Assembly: GCA_016715195.1 (NCBI GenBank)
Contig: JADKBB010000047.1
Coordinates: forward strand, 1 to 15,884
Origin: Candidatus Villigracilis proximus
Lineage (GTDB): Bacteria; Chloroflexota; Anaerolineae; Anaerolineales; Villigracilaceae
DNA length: 15,884 nt
Direction: 5' to 3'
Positions 1 to 7,881 of the stretch are shown here, one piece after another. Within the stretch, counting starts at the first letter, position 1, and each line of letters starts with the position of its first letter. The position numbers and the translations under genes were made by a program. The notes under the pieces are model-generated. The model was not told the DNA's origin. It worked only from the letters and a program-made list of their open reading frames with translations, and made no database searches.

Positions 1-1556
1 CCACTTGTTGTTCTTTTTCGATCTTGCTTGTGTTTCTCGTTGCTCTTCTTCCTGGCTTGTAATAATAAAATCTTGACGAACACCTTAAGTTTAACTTTTC
101 GCCCAGAGTTGCTCTTGAGCATTTGCCTAATCGTGCGCCCTTGTACAAATGGCTAACTATCATAATTGTGTTCCTCACTCTTTGGCGTTTTCTGTAACCT
201 CATTTTGCACAGCGATCACATCGCGGTTTTCGTTGACCAGTTTCTTCAACCAGGGGCCAGGCGTCGATCAACTACTCGTGTGAGATTGTGTGACTGGCGC
301 CTTATCTTGCCCGCCGCTTCATCGGTTGATTGATAGGACGCGCATCGGCAAGTTTTTGCATGATGGCTTCATATCCGCTCGACTTTGCGCTGGTTGGGAT
401 CAACTCATCGAACAATGCCGTGCGTTTCGTATCCCGTGTCGCGCCCGATCTCGATCAGTCCGCTGAAGATGGAGCGCGCAAGTTCCTGTTCATTCTTGCT
501 GAATTTTGAAAAAGAACCGTCAGCATGGCGTTCCAATGCTTTATGAATCCCACCGCGCTGCAAATAATCGCTGAGTACTAAAGCAGGAACACCACTTTTT
601 TCTTGTTGAGAATCAAATAGATCCTTGAGCGCGAATTGCATCAACGGCAGAGCGCCTGGCTCACCTTTCATTTCATTGATGATCTGCGCGATCAGGTCGG
701 GGTCGATGCGCAGTCCCACGCGCAGGGCGGGCTGTGCGATGGCGCTCACTAATTCCTCTGGCTGCATCGCGCCGATCTGTACGAATTGTTGATTGAGCAG
801 TGCATTGAGCTGTGGGTAGGTGGCGCAGTTCGAGACGAAGTCCGAGCGCATGGAGAACAGGATGATCACACGTCCATTCTCGATTGTGGCGGCATGGGTT
901 AGCAAATTGAGAAAAGCCACACGTTCTTCTTCTTTACTGATCTGTGTGAAGACTTCCTCGAATTGGTCAATGAAGAGTACGAGACGTTGATTCTTATTGT
1001 CGGTCAATGCTGATTCCGCACACTCGTGAAGCACCTTGACCTGATCCACGTGTTGGAGGAAATAATTTCCAACTTCTGGCTGAACTCAAACGCGAGAATG
1101 CAGTTGCCCAAGATTCAATTGGGTCGCGTCCTGGTTTCATGGTCGCATATAGCCAGCGCTCACTGCCTTTGATGGCTCCCCTGCTTCAAGGCATGGATCA
1201 GTCCTGCGCGCACCAGCGATGATTTTCCGCTGCCAGATGGACCCGTGACGAATACTGTCCGAGAGTCCTTTACGCGGCTGACGAGATCATCCACCAGTTT
1301 CTCGCGCCCGAAGAACAACTCGGCATCCTCTTCCTCGAAGACATCGAGTCCCTTGTAGGGACAGCGTCCGTCAAACGGCTTGGGCTGGAAGGTGGATTGG
1401 ATTTGCGCGATAAGAATAGAAACTTGCTCGGCAGTGTATCCAGTATTACCAATTCTAATATCACCAATATTTCCACCTGCAGAAATATTGCCAACGCAAT
1501 ACTATTATTGTCTGCTTGAACTCTCGGTTTCCTTTTTTATTCTCGTCGCTCATCAT
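1..1556 (-). pseudogene. nSTAND1-type STAND NTPase, frameshifted and 3'-partial
   Basis: This is a predicted signal-transducing ATPase of the nSTAND1 class, whose members usually end in WD40 repeats and act as sensors in conflict or cell-death systems. Start ATG 1556-1554 or 1553-1551 has AGGGA about 8 nt upstream and lies 28 bp after the TIR stop. In order along the minus strand: a Gly/Asn motif (1492-1445); the class hallmark PYKGLDVFEEEDAELFFGRE (about 1365-1300); Walker A GPSGSGKS (1243-1220); Walker B-like LVLFIDQFEE and SMRSDF in the long open piece 1049-405; TALFDELIP, SHE and LIDAWPWLKKLVNENRDV between 430 and 190; and a charged QEEEQRE linker near the left edge. The WD40 part would lie outside. 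The frame is broken near 1514, 1494, 1178-1181, 1075 and 440 and several times below 340. Each break is repairable by one base, so real decay and consensus error are both possible. Class assignment is firm; function is inferred. Confidence 0.8.
1445..1492 (-). other. Gly/Asn-rich motif at STAND N-terminus
   Basis: The codons read GNISAGGNIGDIRIGN, about 20 residues after the start of the nSTAND1 gene. The motif aligns with the C-terminal motif of the adjacent TIR protein with a single one-residue gap. One base appears to be missing just upstream (near 1494); restoring it adds a Val before the first Gly, as in the TIR copy. Confidence 0.75.
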
Positions 1557-1584
1557 GCACCATCCCTGATAGGTTTATTTACTT

Positions 1585-2313
1585 TTATTGTTTACTGAAA
1601 TTGTTATTTCCGATCACAATATTTCCAGAGAGATTTCCACCGACTTGAATATTCCCAACGGATGTACTTCCCCTATCGGCTGTGACATTGCCCGATGGGT
1701 TGGGTCGGTCATTGCTTCCGGCCGTTTCACTTGTATTAGTCGTGGGACTTTCCTGCATGCGTTTTTCGATGGCTTCATATAAATGGCTGAAATTCGCATC
1801 CTGATGCATTTCTGGCGTGAGGGTGTTCATATCTTTCAAGGTGCTGGCCAGCCCGGAGATTTTGTCGCGGATGCGGTCGTATAGATCCATGTCATCCCGA
1901 ATGCCTTGTAAATTGGCAGGGTCCAGTGTCTTCATGGCCTCGGCCAATTCCGCCCTTTTTTCCTCCCAGTACTTTACGTAACCAATTCTTTTGACAGGGT
2001 CATAGATATCTGCGTCCGCCAGAACAATCGGAAAGATGCGATCATGGAATTGTTTGTTATCTGCAATTTCCACCAGCTCAAACATGCAGTTTGGAGAACG
2101 CAGGTATTTATCGCTGACAACTACGATCACACAGTTACCTAATCCAATGCGTTCCATGAATTCCTTGATGGAGCCTTTATAGCCCAAGTCACGTTTATCA
2201 CGGGTGATCTTGAGTCCGCGCTTTTGCAGGGCTTCATCGATCTGATTGACAATTTCTTCGCGTTCACCGCCCCAGGCATACGAAATAAAAATGGTCTGTT
2301 CATAAGTTTCCAT
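1585..2313 (-). CDS. TIR-domain protein with C-terminal Gly/Asn motif
   Basis: A cytoplasmic TIR protein and probable NAD-cleaving or signal-producing effector. The ATG at 2313 is preferred over the one at 2325 because GAGG lies 7-10 nt before it and the earlier ATG would overlap that site. Numbering from the preferred start, the protein has 242 residues. FISYAW (9-14) is the first TIR strand box. It is followed by TRDKRDLGYKGSIKEF (37-52), the VIVVVSDKYL strand and loop (62-71), and CMFELVEI (76-83), whose Glu79 fits the conserved catalytic glutamate of NADase TIRs. A helical region rich in charged residues follows to about 187, then a Ser/Asn/Pro linker, then the motif GNIQVGGNLSGNIVIGN (220-236). 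The gene is intact while its neighbours are frameshifted. It is the first gene of an operon with the nSTAND1 gene. The TIR fold is clear; enzymatic activity is inferred. Confidence 0.88.
   Translation of the reverse strand: METYEQTIFISYAWGGEREEIVNQIDEALQKRGLKITRDKRDLGYKGSIKEFMERIGLGNCVIVVVSDKYLRSPNCMFELVEIADNKQFHDRIFPIVLADADIYDPVKRIGYVKYWEEKRAELAEAMKTLDPANLQGIRDDMDLYDRIRDKISGLASTLKDMNTLTPEMHQDANFSHLYEAIEKRMQESPTTNTSETAGSNDRPNPSGNVTADRGSTSVGNIQVGGNLSGNIVIGNNNFSKQ
1600..1656 (-). other. Gly/Asn-rich motif at TIR C-terminus
   Basis: The codons read GNIQVGGNLSGNIVIGNNN in the last 22 residues of the TIR protein. The shorter, weaker string SGNVTADRGSTSVGN precedes it. Alternating Gly-Asn and aliphatic positions resemble a two-rung beta-arch. 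It matches the STAND N-terminal motif at 1492-1445. Confidence 0.75.
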
Positions 2314-2351
2314 TGGTGACCTCATTGTTTTGGCTGGATTTTATTCTATTC

Positions 2352-2381
2352 ATTATAGGGTTCCTGGAACATCGTTGTCAA
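2352..2381 (-). promoter_or_regulatory. Consensus sigma-70-type promoter of the TIR-STAND operon
   Basis: On the minus strand, TTGACA (2381-2376) and TATAAT (2357-2352) are both perfect hexamers with an 18-bp spacer. Transcription would start near 2345, giving a leader of about 30 nt before the ATG at 2313. Two perfect hexamers suggest strong basal expression. Confidence 0.75.
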
Positions 2382-2405
2382 CAATATATCAGTTTCCCAT
2401 ATCAT
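2375..2405 (+). promoter_or_regulatory. Candidate overlapping plus-strand promoter for the helicase genes
   Basis: TTGTCA (2375-2380) and TATCAT (2400-2405) each differ from consensus by one base, but the spacer is 19 bp, longer than ideal. The -35 overlaps the minus-strand TTGACA, because TTGTCAA reads TTGACAA on the other strand. It is the only reasonable plus-strand candidate seen in the short divergent region. Confidence 0.35.
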
Positions 2406-2416
2406 TCCCTGCCACA

Positions 2417-4164
2417 TTGATCAGAACGATTACGTGGAGTTTTGTAAATTATAACCCTGCAGAGGCTGTAGGCTTCTTTTTATGCGATGATATATTATGG
2501 AAAAGTCAGTGGGCGCGGTCTCTACATGAACGGGTAGCAAAGGGCTGGACCGTGGAAGGTCTGCGGGTGGATAAATTCAAAAACAATATCGCCCGCCTTA
2601 CTTGTGCAACAAATGATTCACGTTTTCGTGAAGGGGATTTGGTGGTGCTGCATCGCGGGAATCCGCATGATGAAAATGCACAGCACTGTGAGCTGCAATA
2701 TGATGGGGAAAATGAACTTGAAGTCAGTTTGATCCGTGGAAATGAATATTTTTTTGCTGAACAACCCGATGGCTGGATCATGGATCAGGACTGGTTTGAT
2801 TCCAGTCCTTTTTATCTTGGGGCATTGGATACGGTGGCAGATTCACAGCGGGGGCGTTCCATCATTCTCCCATTGTTGCAGGGATCACTACTTCCAAAAA
2901 TCGATTATGCAAAATATGAACGCGCCAAAGAAGATTTAAGGATGCCGGTCTGAATGTAAGCCAGGTGGAGTCTGTGGCCATGTCGTACGCCACAGATTTG
3001 CTTCATCTGATTCAAGGACCGCCTGGGACGGGAAAAACGCTCATGCTGGCACATCTGGCGCGTCTGCTGGTTCTGGATGGACGGCGCGTATTCGTCTCTG
3101 CTCTTACACATCGCGCCATCCATAATGCTCTCAATAAAATTCCACAAGTGGATGCAAATATCCCGGTCTGCAAGATTGGCAATGAACGGCATGCAAGCGA
3201 TTTGAATGTGCCTAGCTATGAGTACTTTTCGCAATCCGGCTTTGCAAATAAAAGCGGCGGGTATATCGTAGGCGCAACCCCATTTTCTTTGCAGTCCAAG
3301 CAGATTGGCCAATGTTGAGTTTGATGTTGTCTTATTTGATGAAGCCTCACAAATTACTCTTCCGCTCGCTATTATGGGAATGCTGGGAGGAAGTAAATTT
3401 ATTTTCATCGGTGATGAAAACCAACTTCCGCCTGTGACTACTTTTTTGGAGACAGAGGGAAATCAGACTTCTATTTTTGGGTATCTGGCCGGGCGTGGAA
3501 ATGAAACTATGCTAACACAACCTACCGTTTGAATGACGTTCTGACAGACTGGCCAAGCCGTACGTTTTATAACAATGAACTCAAACCCAGCAAGGATGCC
3601 GGTGTAAGGCGTTTGAACTTATCTCCTGAAGTCACGCCTTGGGATTTTGTGTTGGATTCCGATCTGCCAAATGTCTTTTTGGATCTATGCCATGAGAACA
3701 CCACGGTTCGCAGCCGTATCGAGGCAGAGACTGTGGTTGAATTGGTATTGTCGCTGTTAATGAAAGATGTCGCACCAGAAGAAATCGGCGTCGTGGTTTC
3801 GTATCGTGCCCAAAGTCGTTTGATCCGCAGTTTGATACGCCGAATGGTAATAGATGAAGATGTAACCAAGAAACTGGTTGTGGATACCGTTGAACGAATG
3901 CAAGGCCAGGAACGTGAAGTGATCCTGGTTTCATTTGCCACGGCCAGTCCCAGGTTTGCTGCTCAAATGGCGGATTTTCTTTTCCGGCCGCAACGCTTGA
4001 ATGTGGCTGTTACCCGTGCCCGCACCAAACTTATTTTAGTGGGCAGTCATCTATGCTTAACGCTGATCAGTTTGATGAACAGGTTGAGACAATGAATACT
4101 CTGCGTGACCTGATGAAGCGTTGTTCTTTATTCACAGTGCCCAATGGAAATTTGACGAACTGAA
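2417..4164 (+). pseudogene. Upf1/DNA2-like superfamily 1 helicase, frameshifted
   Basis: A predicted ATP-dependent nucleic-acid helicase of the AAA_11/AAA_12 (Upf1/DNA2/NAM7) type. The N-terminal 170-200 residues include FREGDLVVLHRG, typical of the region before the motor. Motor motifs follow in order: Walker A QGPPGTGKT (3013-3039), Walker B DEASQ (3338-3352), GDENQLPP (3410-3433), QTYR (about 3520), VDTVERMQGQEREVILVSF, and VAVTRAR (about 4001-4023). The frame changes near 2937 (AAA to AA), 3302, 3520 (AAA to AA) and 4054. One-base corrections give a single protein of roughly 580-600 residues ending at the TGA 4162-4164. The start is uncertain: the frame is open from about 2330 but has only TTG codons there and runs through the TIR promoter; TTG 2417 is a guess, and a further N-terminal frameshift is possible. 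The next gene starts one base after the stop, implying coupling. Related helicases occur in defence systems such as Mokosh; no claim of identity is made. Confidence 0.75.
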
Positions 4165-4165
4165 C

Positions 4166-6165
4166 ATGGCGCATATTCTCCCTGATAATCCACCTCTTTC
4201 CATTCCCAGCGAAGTTCTGCGTGTCTTTAAGATGCTCAAGGCCTTACCTGATTCTTTTTATATTTGGCATCACCTCGCTCCCTGGCAGCCGAATGCGCCC
4301 GACTTTCTGGTTATTGGTGAAAGAGGGCGTGCTTTATTAGTTAAGGTGAGTTCAGCGGCGGCCAGACAGGCCGGCACAGCGGCACAGATGTTGCTGCTGC
4401 AAGATAGTGAGCGTGTTCCATTGGGCAAGCCAGAAGGAGATCTATTGCGGGTCTTTATTGAAGCCTTGAAATTGCCGGCTGAACAGAAAATTGCTTCTCT
4501 GGTAATTTTCCCCAACATCCATGAAAAACAGGTGGCCGAGAGTCGTCTTGAACGGGGAAGCGGGGAACCGCATTGGGTTGGAAAAGAATTCCTACAAACA
4601 GAATCAAGCCGGGGCTGGGATGATCGTTTTCCGTCAGAGCCAATGGATGTGATTTGGTTGGAAAAAGTCCGCCAGAGATTCACACCTGAGGTAGTCGTCC
4701 GATCAGATATGACCGTGAGGATGCCAGTGGAGCGGCGGATCGAAGCAGGCCTGACCGATTATTTGTTGGACTATAACCAGGAGAGCGCGGTCAAAGCGGA
4801 CCTTGAGCTGCCCGCTGAACCTGACGCTTTGACCGGCGACTTCAAGTTGAACATCATTAATGGTGTGGCTGGGAGTGGCAAGACGCTGATCCTGTTATAT
4901 CGTTTGCGCCTGCTGTATCGGATGTATCCCGGCAAACGTTTTCTGGTACTGACGCATAACCGCCCGCTGAGCCGTGATATGGAGGGGCGCTTTGCGCGGC
5001 TCGAGGGGCATACGCCCGACAACATCGAGTGGCGCACGTTCAATGGCTGGTGTTATCACCACTGGCCGGCCACACCAAAATGGATCGAGCCTCTCAAGTT
5101 GGGTGTGCGTAAAAGATTACTTGAAGAAATCTGGCAGGCACATTTGAAAGATTCTTCCATTTCGGCGCAGATGTTTCATAGTGAAGTGGATTGGGCGAAA
5201 GATCAATTGCCGCTTACTCATGAAGAATATCTTGCAGTTGACCGTCGTGGTCGCGGCTTTGGTTTGAACGGAACAACGCCAGCGAATGTACGCAGCGATG
5301 ACGCCGAGAAAGCGCTGGAAACACGCCACACTTTGGATTGGGGCGATGTGCCGCAACGTTTGTGGGAAGTCGGTGGAAAGCGGTGAGAGCAAACTCCCAA
5401 TCTATGATGTGATCATGTTGGATGAAGCACAGTTTTTTGCGCCGTTGTGGATTCGGCTGATTCAGAAAGCGCTCAACCCGCGCAATGGACATTTATTTGT
5501 AGTGGCAGACCCTACACAAGGATTTCTTGGACGCGGCACCTCCTGGAAGTCGCTTGGGTTACAAGCGCGCGGACGGACGCATAATCTGCTGCACAGTTAC
5601 CGAACGACGCGCGAGATTTTGCAATTCGCAACTCTGTTATATCGTTTGCGTTTGGCTGATGAAAAAGACGGAGATATTCTGGTGCCAGATTTGCTGAATA
5701 TGCCGACCGGTGCCTTCCGGAAATCATTCCGTTGAGCAGTCCGCAGGATGAATTACACGTCTTGCAAATGAAGTCGCAAGTCTTGTGAAACAGGGTGTTC
5801 CCAAAAAGGATTTGCTTTTGATCCATATGGACGGGTATGGTGTGAAATCATTGATCCAGGCTATTGATGATCGTTTGGGAAAGAACGCCGCGCTTGATGC
5901 AAAGATAATTATCCCGGCGATTACATTCGTGTGACCACGCTCAATGCCGGAGCAGGGCTGGAGAGCGCAATTGTATTTCTTGCAGGATTACGGCAGCTCT
6001 TTGAGGAAGAGCAATCATTACGCTTATCAGATGACGAGCGTGAAATGCTGATCCGCGATAATACGAAAAAAATTATATATGGCCGTTACCAGAGCAGGCC
6101 AGAGATTGGTGTTGACCTATACCGGGGAACTGCCTGAGGTGTTGAAGTCTGCTTTGGGCGGGTAA
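4166..6165 (+). pseudogene. SF1 (UvrD-like) helicase with NERD-like N-terminal domain, frameshifted
   Basis: Start ATG 4166 is preferred because it follows the previous stop directly; the open frame upstream only overlaps the first helicase. Residues about 20-65 (LPDSFYIWHHLAPW, PDFLVIGERGRALLVKV) resemble a NERD nuclease domain, but the positions expected to hold Glu and Lys of the E-x-K pair are Lys60 and Ser62. The helicase core has Walker A GVAGSGKT (4862-4885), LVLTHNRPLSRDM, DEAQ (5421-5432), VVADPTQGF, LLHSYRTTREIL, TTLNAGAGLESAIVFL, and AVTRAG (about 6080-6100). The frame breaks near 5372 (extra G), 5717 (C missing), 5757, 5905 (A missing) and 6072 (extra base). After correction it is a 666-residue protein ending at the TAA 6163-6165. 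It forms an operon with the preceding helicase. The helicase assignment is strong; the NERD assignment is moderate. Confidence 0.75.
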
Positions 6166-6412
6166 TTTTGTTGATTTGTTTCATCATAATATGAGAGATA
6201 TAAGTCACTTGATGTAAACGATGCAGTACAATAAAATTTATTTTAAAAAGCCTAATAAAAGAAGTAACCATAAACAGTGTAAATATAATCTTAGCCGCAT
6301 TAACTACCGGCTTAACCGGGTGGACTCCCGAATCTGACAAGAGTGAGTCTTGGCTTTTACCTGTCCGATAGGTTGTAATTGTGAGGGGCCATGTTGCTAT
6401 TGGAGGTTTTTT
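6166..6412 (+). other. AT-rich intergenic stretch, no gene recognised
   Basis: No convincing coding frame was found. Only short basic or hydrophobic frames occur (for example a 38-codon frame from about 6219), without family resemblance or a good ribosome site. Small inverted pairs such as CCGG/CCGG near 6307-6319 and GACTC/GAGTC near 6322-6349 have no T-tract and are not called terminators. Confidence 0.4.
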
Positions 6413-6754
6413 GTGAAAACAGAGCGTATATTGTGGCAGGTGGTCTTGGTCGTTTTCATAAGCGCATGTCAATTCACAGATGCTGTGCCGCTTTTTCCTG
6501 AAGCAACGCCGACTTCCCTTCCCACATCTATTTCTTCAGATAATCCAGTTATTGAAGGTGGACAAGATGCTCCGCTTTTACCACCAATACAAAGTATTCA
6601 AAATTTCCCGCCTGAAGTTGATTTTTCTATAGAAGGCGCAGGCAATATAATTGCCCCAGACGGGATTTTTAGGAACAAACATCTTTTTCTGCGGTTGGCG
6701 GGCCTGATGGAGAGGAGTTGTGCAAGTATCCATCTTAAAAGACCTGCCGAATAA
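6413..6754 (+). CDS. Short lipoprotein, probably 3'-damaged
   Basis: GTG 6413 is chosen because GGAGG lies at 6402-6406, six bases before it. The protein begins with KTER, a hydrophobic stretch WQVVLVVFISA and Cys19, a lipobox-like signal for lipid attachment and export. A Pro/Thr/Ser-rich linker follows (residues 25-45), then a segment with FSIEGAGNIIAPDGIF. After this point the frame becomes basic and unlike secreted protein. Another frame reads SAVGGPDGEELCKYPS and stops at 6736-6738, suggesting one or more indels near 6665-6680 and a true C-terminus there. The family is not recognised. It lies downstream of the helicases on the same strand but about 250 bp away, so it is probably a separate unit. 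Confidence 0.5.
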   Translation: MKTERILWQVVLVVFISACQFTDAVPLFPEATPTSLPTSISSDNPVIEGGQDAPLLPPIQSIQNFPPEVDFSIEGAGNIIAPDGIFRNKHLFLRLAGLMERSCASIHLKRPAE

Positions 6755-6871
6755 TAGGCCGGTGAAATCGCACAGTGAGACCGGAGTATGCTGACTGAAG
6801 GCTGTAGAGAACACTCACTTTAGTACCACGTTCGGGAAAAATTTAATTATTTTCGCCAATCCCTCATTTAA

Positions 6872-6965
6872 GTAGTGCAGTAGCACTTTTGAAATACCCC
6901 ATACACAGAGGATATCTTCACACAAGAGTGATTTCCTTCTGTATATATGGGTATTTTTGCACTAC
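6872..6965. repeat. Imperfect palindrome 1 (94 bp)
   Basis: The left arm GTAGTGCA...AAATACCCC-ATACACAGA (6872-6909) pairs with TCTGTATATATGGGTATTTTTGCACTAC (6938-6965 read inward in pieces: TCTGTATATATGGGTA, then TTTTTGCACTAC). The left arm also carries a nested small palindrome, AGTGCAGTAGCACT (6875-6888). No coding potential was recognised. The same AGTAGT...TACCC.ATA half-site recurs in the next palindrome. Confidence 0.65.
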
Positions 6966-6986
6966 AAATTGAACTGCATTTTTCTG

Positions 6987-7100
6987 AGTAGTTTAGTAGT
7001 AGTTAAGTCCGAATACCCATAAATATGGGATAAAGAATGAATTATTGACTATATAAACATATATATAGGGGTACTCTTGGGACATAACTACTTAACTACT
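6987..7100. repeat. Imperfect palindrome 2 (114 bp)
   Basis: AGTAGTTTAGTAGTAGTTAA followed by GTCC (6987-7010) is inverted as GGGACATAACTACTTAACTA followed by CT (7079-7100). The inner parts pair ATACCCATA (7013-7021) with a TAGGGGTA-type sequence (7066-7073). It starts 21 bp after palindrome 1, and all four arms share AGTAGT followed by a TACCC-type core. It could be a paired protein-binding array, a MITE-like element or part of an origin; nothing in the sequence decides among these. Confidence 0.65.
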
Positions 7101-7141
7101 GAGAAGCCCCCTGTTTAATTAAAATTTTCCCGACACCAGAC

Positions 7142-7176
7142 AAAAATGGCCCGCCTCGCGCAAGCGTGAGGCGGGC
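7142..7176 (-). terminator. Rho-independent terminator of the DUF927-like remnant
   Basis: On the minus strand a 12-bp GC-rich stem, GCCCGCCTCACG/CGCGAGGCGGGC with loop CTTG (7176-7149, one wobble or mismatch), is followed by CATTTTTG. It lies 12 bp after the stop codon at 7190-7188. Confidence 0.8.
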
Positions 7177-7187
7177 TATTGATTCTG

Positions 7188-7681
7188 TTATTCAACTGAA
7201 GAAAGCGTCACCCCATACAACTCCTGCACCTTACGCACATCCACCACCAGCACCCGTTGATTGACGTCCATACAGAATTTGATGATCTCTGTCTGGCGTT
7301 GGTCTTTTTCACAGAGCAAACTTGGGATCTGATCGACCTGCCTGCGCAATGCATCGGGCATGATATCCAGATTCTGATCCAGTCCGCGCCAGAAGAGCTT
7401 GGCCTGTGCCAGGCAGATGTCAGTGCGCAGATAGATCATGGACTTGTCCCCCGACATCATAGTACCCGATCAACTCGGCGTTATCCTCCGTCGGGAAGAA
7501 CTTCACCCGGCGCGATCGGGACATACACCACGCGTCCAACAATGCTTTGCCCCACCAGCGGATTCTCGGCCGTTATCAGCACCAGGCCGCGCGGAAAGCG
7601 CGTCGTCTGTTGGGAAAGGTCCGCACGTGAACGGCTACGCGCAAAGCGGTTACCCACCGAGCGCAGGGTGCTCTCCTCTTT
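7188..7681 (-). pseudogene. DUF927-like mobile-element protein remnant
   Basis: Two parts of a primase/helicase-associated DUF927-like protein, a family common on integrative elements and plasmids, are read in different frames. The upstream part (about 7681-7490) reads TLRSVGNRFARSRSRADL, then PRGLVLITAENPLVGQSI and a PIAPGEV end, matching the family pattern R-x-x-GN...R-x-R...PRGL-x-x-T-x-E...GQS. The downstream part reads FPTEDNAELIGYYD (about 7500-7470) and then MIYLRTDICLAQAKLFWRG onward to the TAA at 7190-7188, resembling the C-terminal tail of such proteins. The domain normally between them appears missing, so an internal deletion plus frameshifts is inferred. The 5' part of the gene is absent; a TAG closes the frame at 7684-7682 and integrase sequence begins about 30 bp further upstream. 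A good terminator remains. Family assignment is from memory of motifs. Confidence 0.55.
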
Positions 7682-7714
7682 CTACAGGCTGTCGGTGCAA
7701 GTCAGTGCAACATA

Positions 7715-7880
7715 TTAGGAGTAAGAAGAGCATCGCCGTAATTGTCGGAGAAGAGTGTCCAAGATAATTGCTAACTTCCACCAAAGACATGTTGTTTTTC
7801 AACATGATCGAAGCCGCTGTATGCGCAAATTATGGGAGGTGAAACTGTTATCCAATCCAGTAATGGAAATCTATGGAGTT
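7715..7880 (-). pseudogene. Tyrosine recombinase (phage-type integrase) C-terminal remnant
   Basis: The minus strand reads GLDNSFTSHNLR (about 7858-7823). After one missing base at 7823 it continues HTAASIMLKNN and MSLVEVSNYLGHSSPTIT to about 7737. This is the HxxR box and the LGHSS box of tyrosine recombinases, which integrate and excise mobile elements. The first His and the Arg are present (HNLR, 7834-7823), as is the LGH histidine. The region that should hold the catalytic Tyr is scrambled: a shifted frame reads LLTPNMLH and stops near 7705. A stop also closes the frame upstream at about 7880, and the rest of the enzyme is missing. It lies directly upstream of the DUF927-like remnant on the same strand, which supports one decayed integrated element. 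Confidence 0.65.
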
Positions 7881-7881
7881 T

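Noticed and set aside
2330..2416. TTG start of the first helicase at 2330
   Set aside because: It would place coding sequence through the consensus TIR promoter and within about 20 bp of the TIR start; the translated segment has no family resemblance.
2905..3408. Minus-strand open frame of 167 codons
   Set aside because: It is opposite the Walker A and B region of the first helicase and has no recognisable motif.
4121..4165. An earlier start for the second helicase at 4121
   Set aside because: That stretch, in another frame, encodes the conserved C-terminal end of the first helicase once its last frame break is corrected; ATG 4166 follows the stop directly.
6086..6472. Minus-strand open frame of 128 codons after the helicases
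   Set aside because: It overlaps the conserved end of the second helicase and AT-rich noncoding DNA; composition is not protein-like and no ribosome site stands out.
7257..7767. Plus-strand open frames of 153 and 109 codons
   Set aside because: They are antisense to the DUF927-like and recombinase remnants, whose minus-strand motifs are recognisable; the plus-strand translations resemble nothing.
7788..7806. Hairpin CATGTTG-TTTTT-CAACATG
   Set aside because: It lies inside the recombinase remnant coding for MLKNNM; the T run is in the loop, so it is not a terminator.
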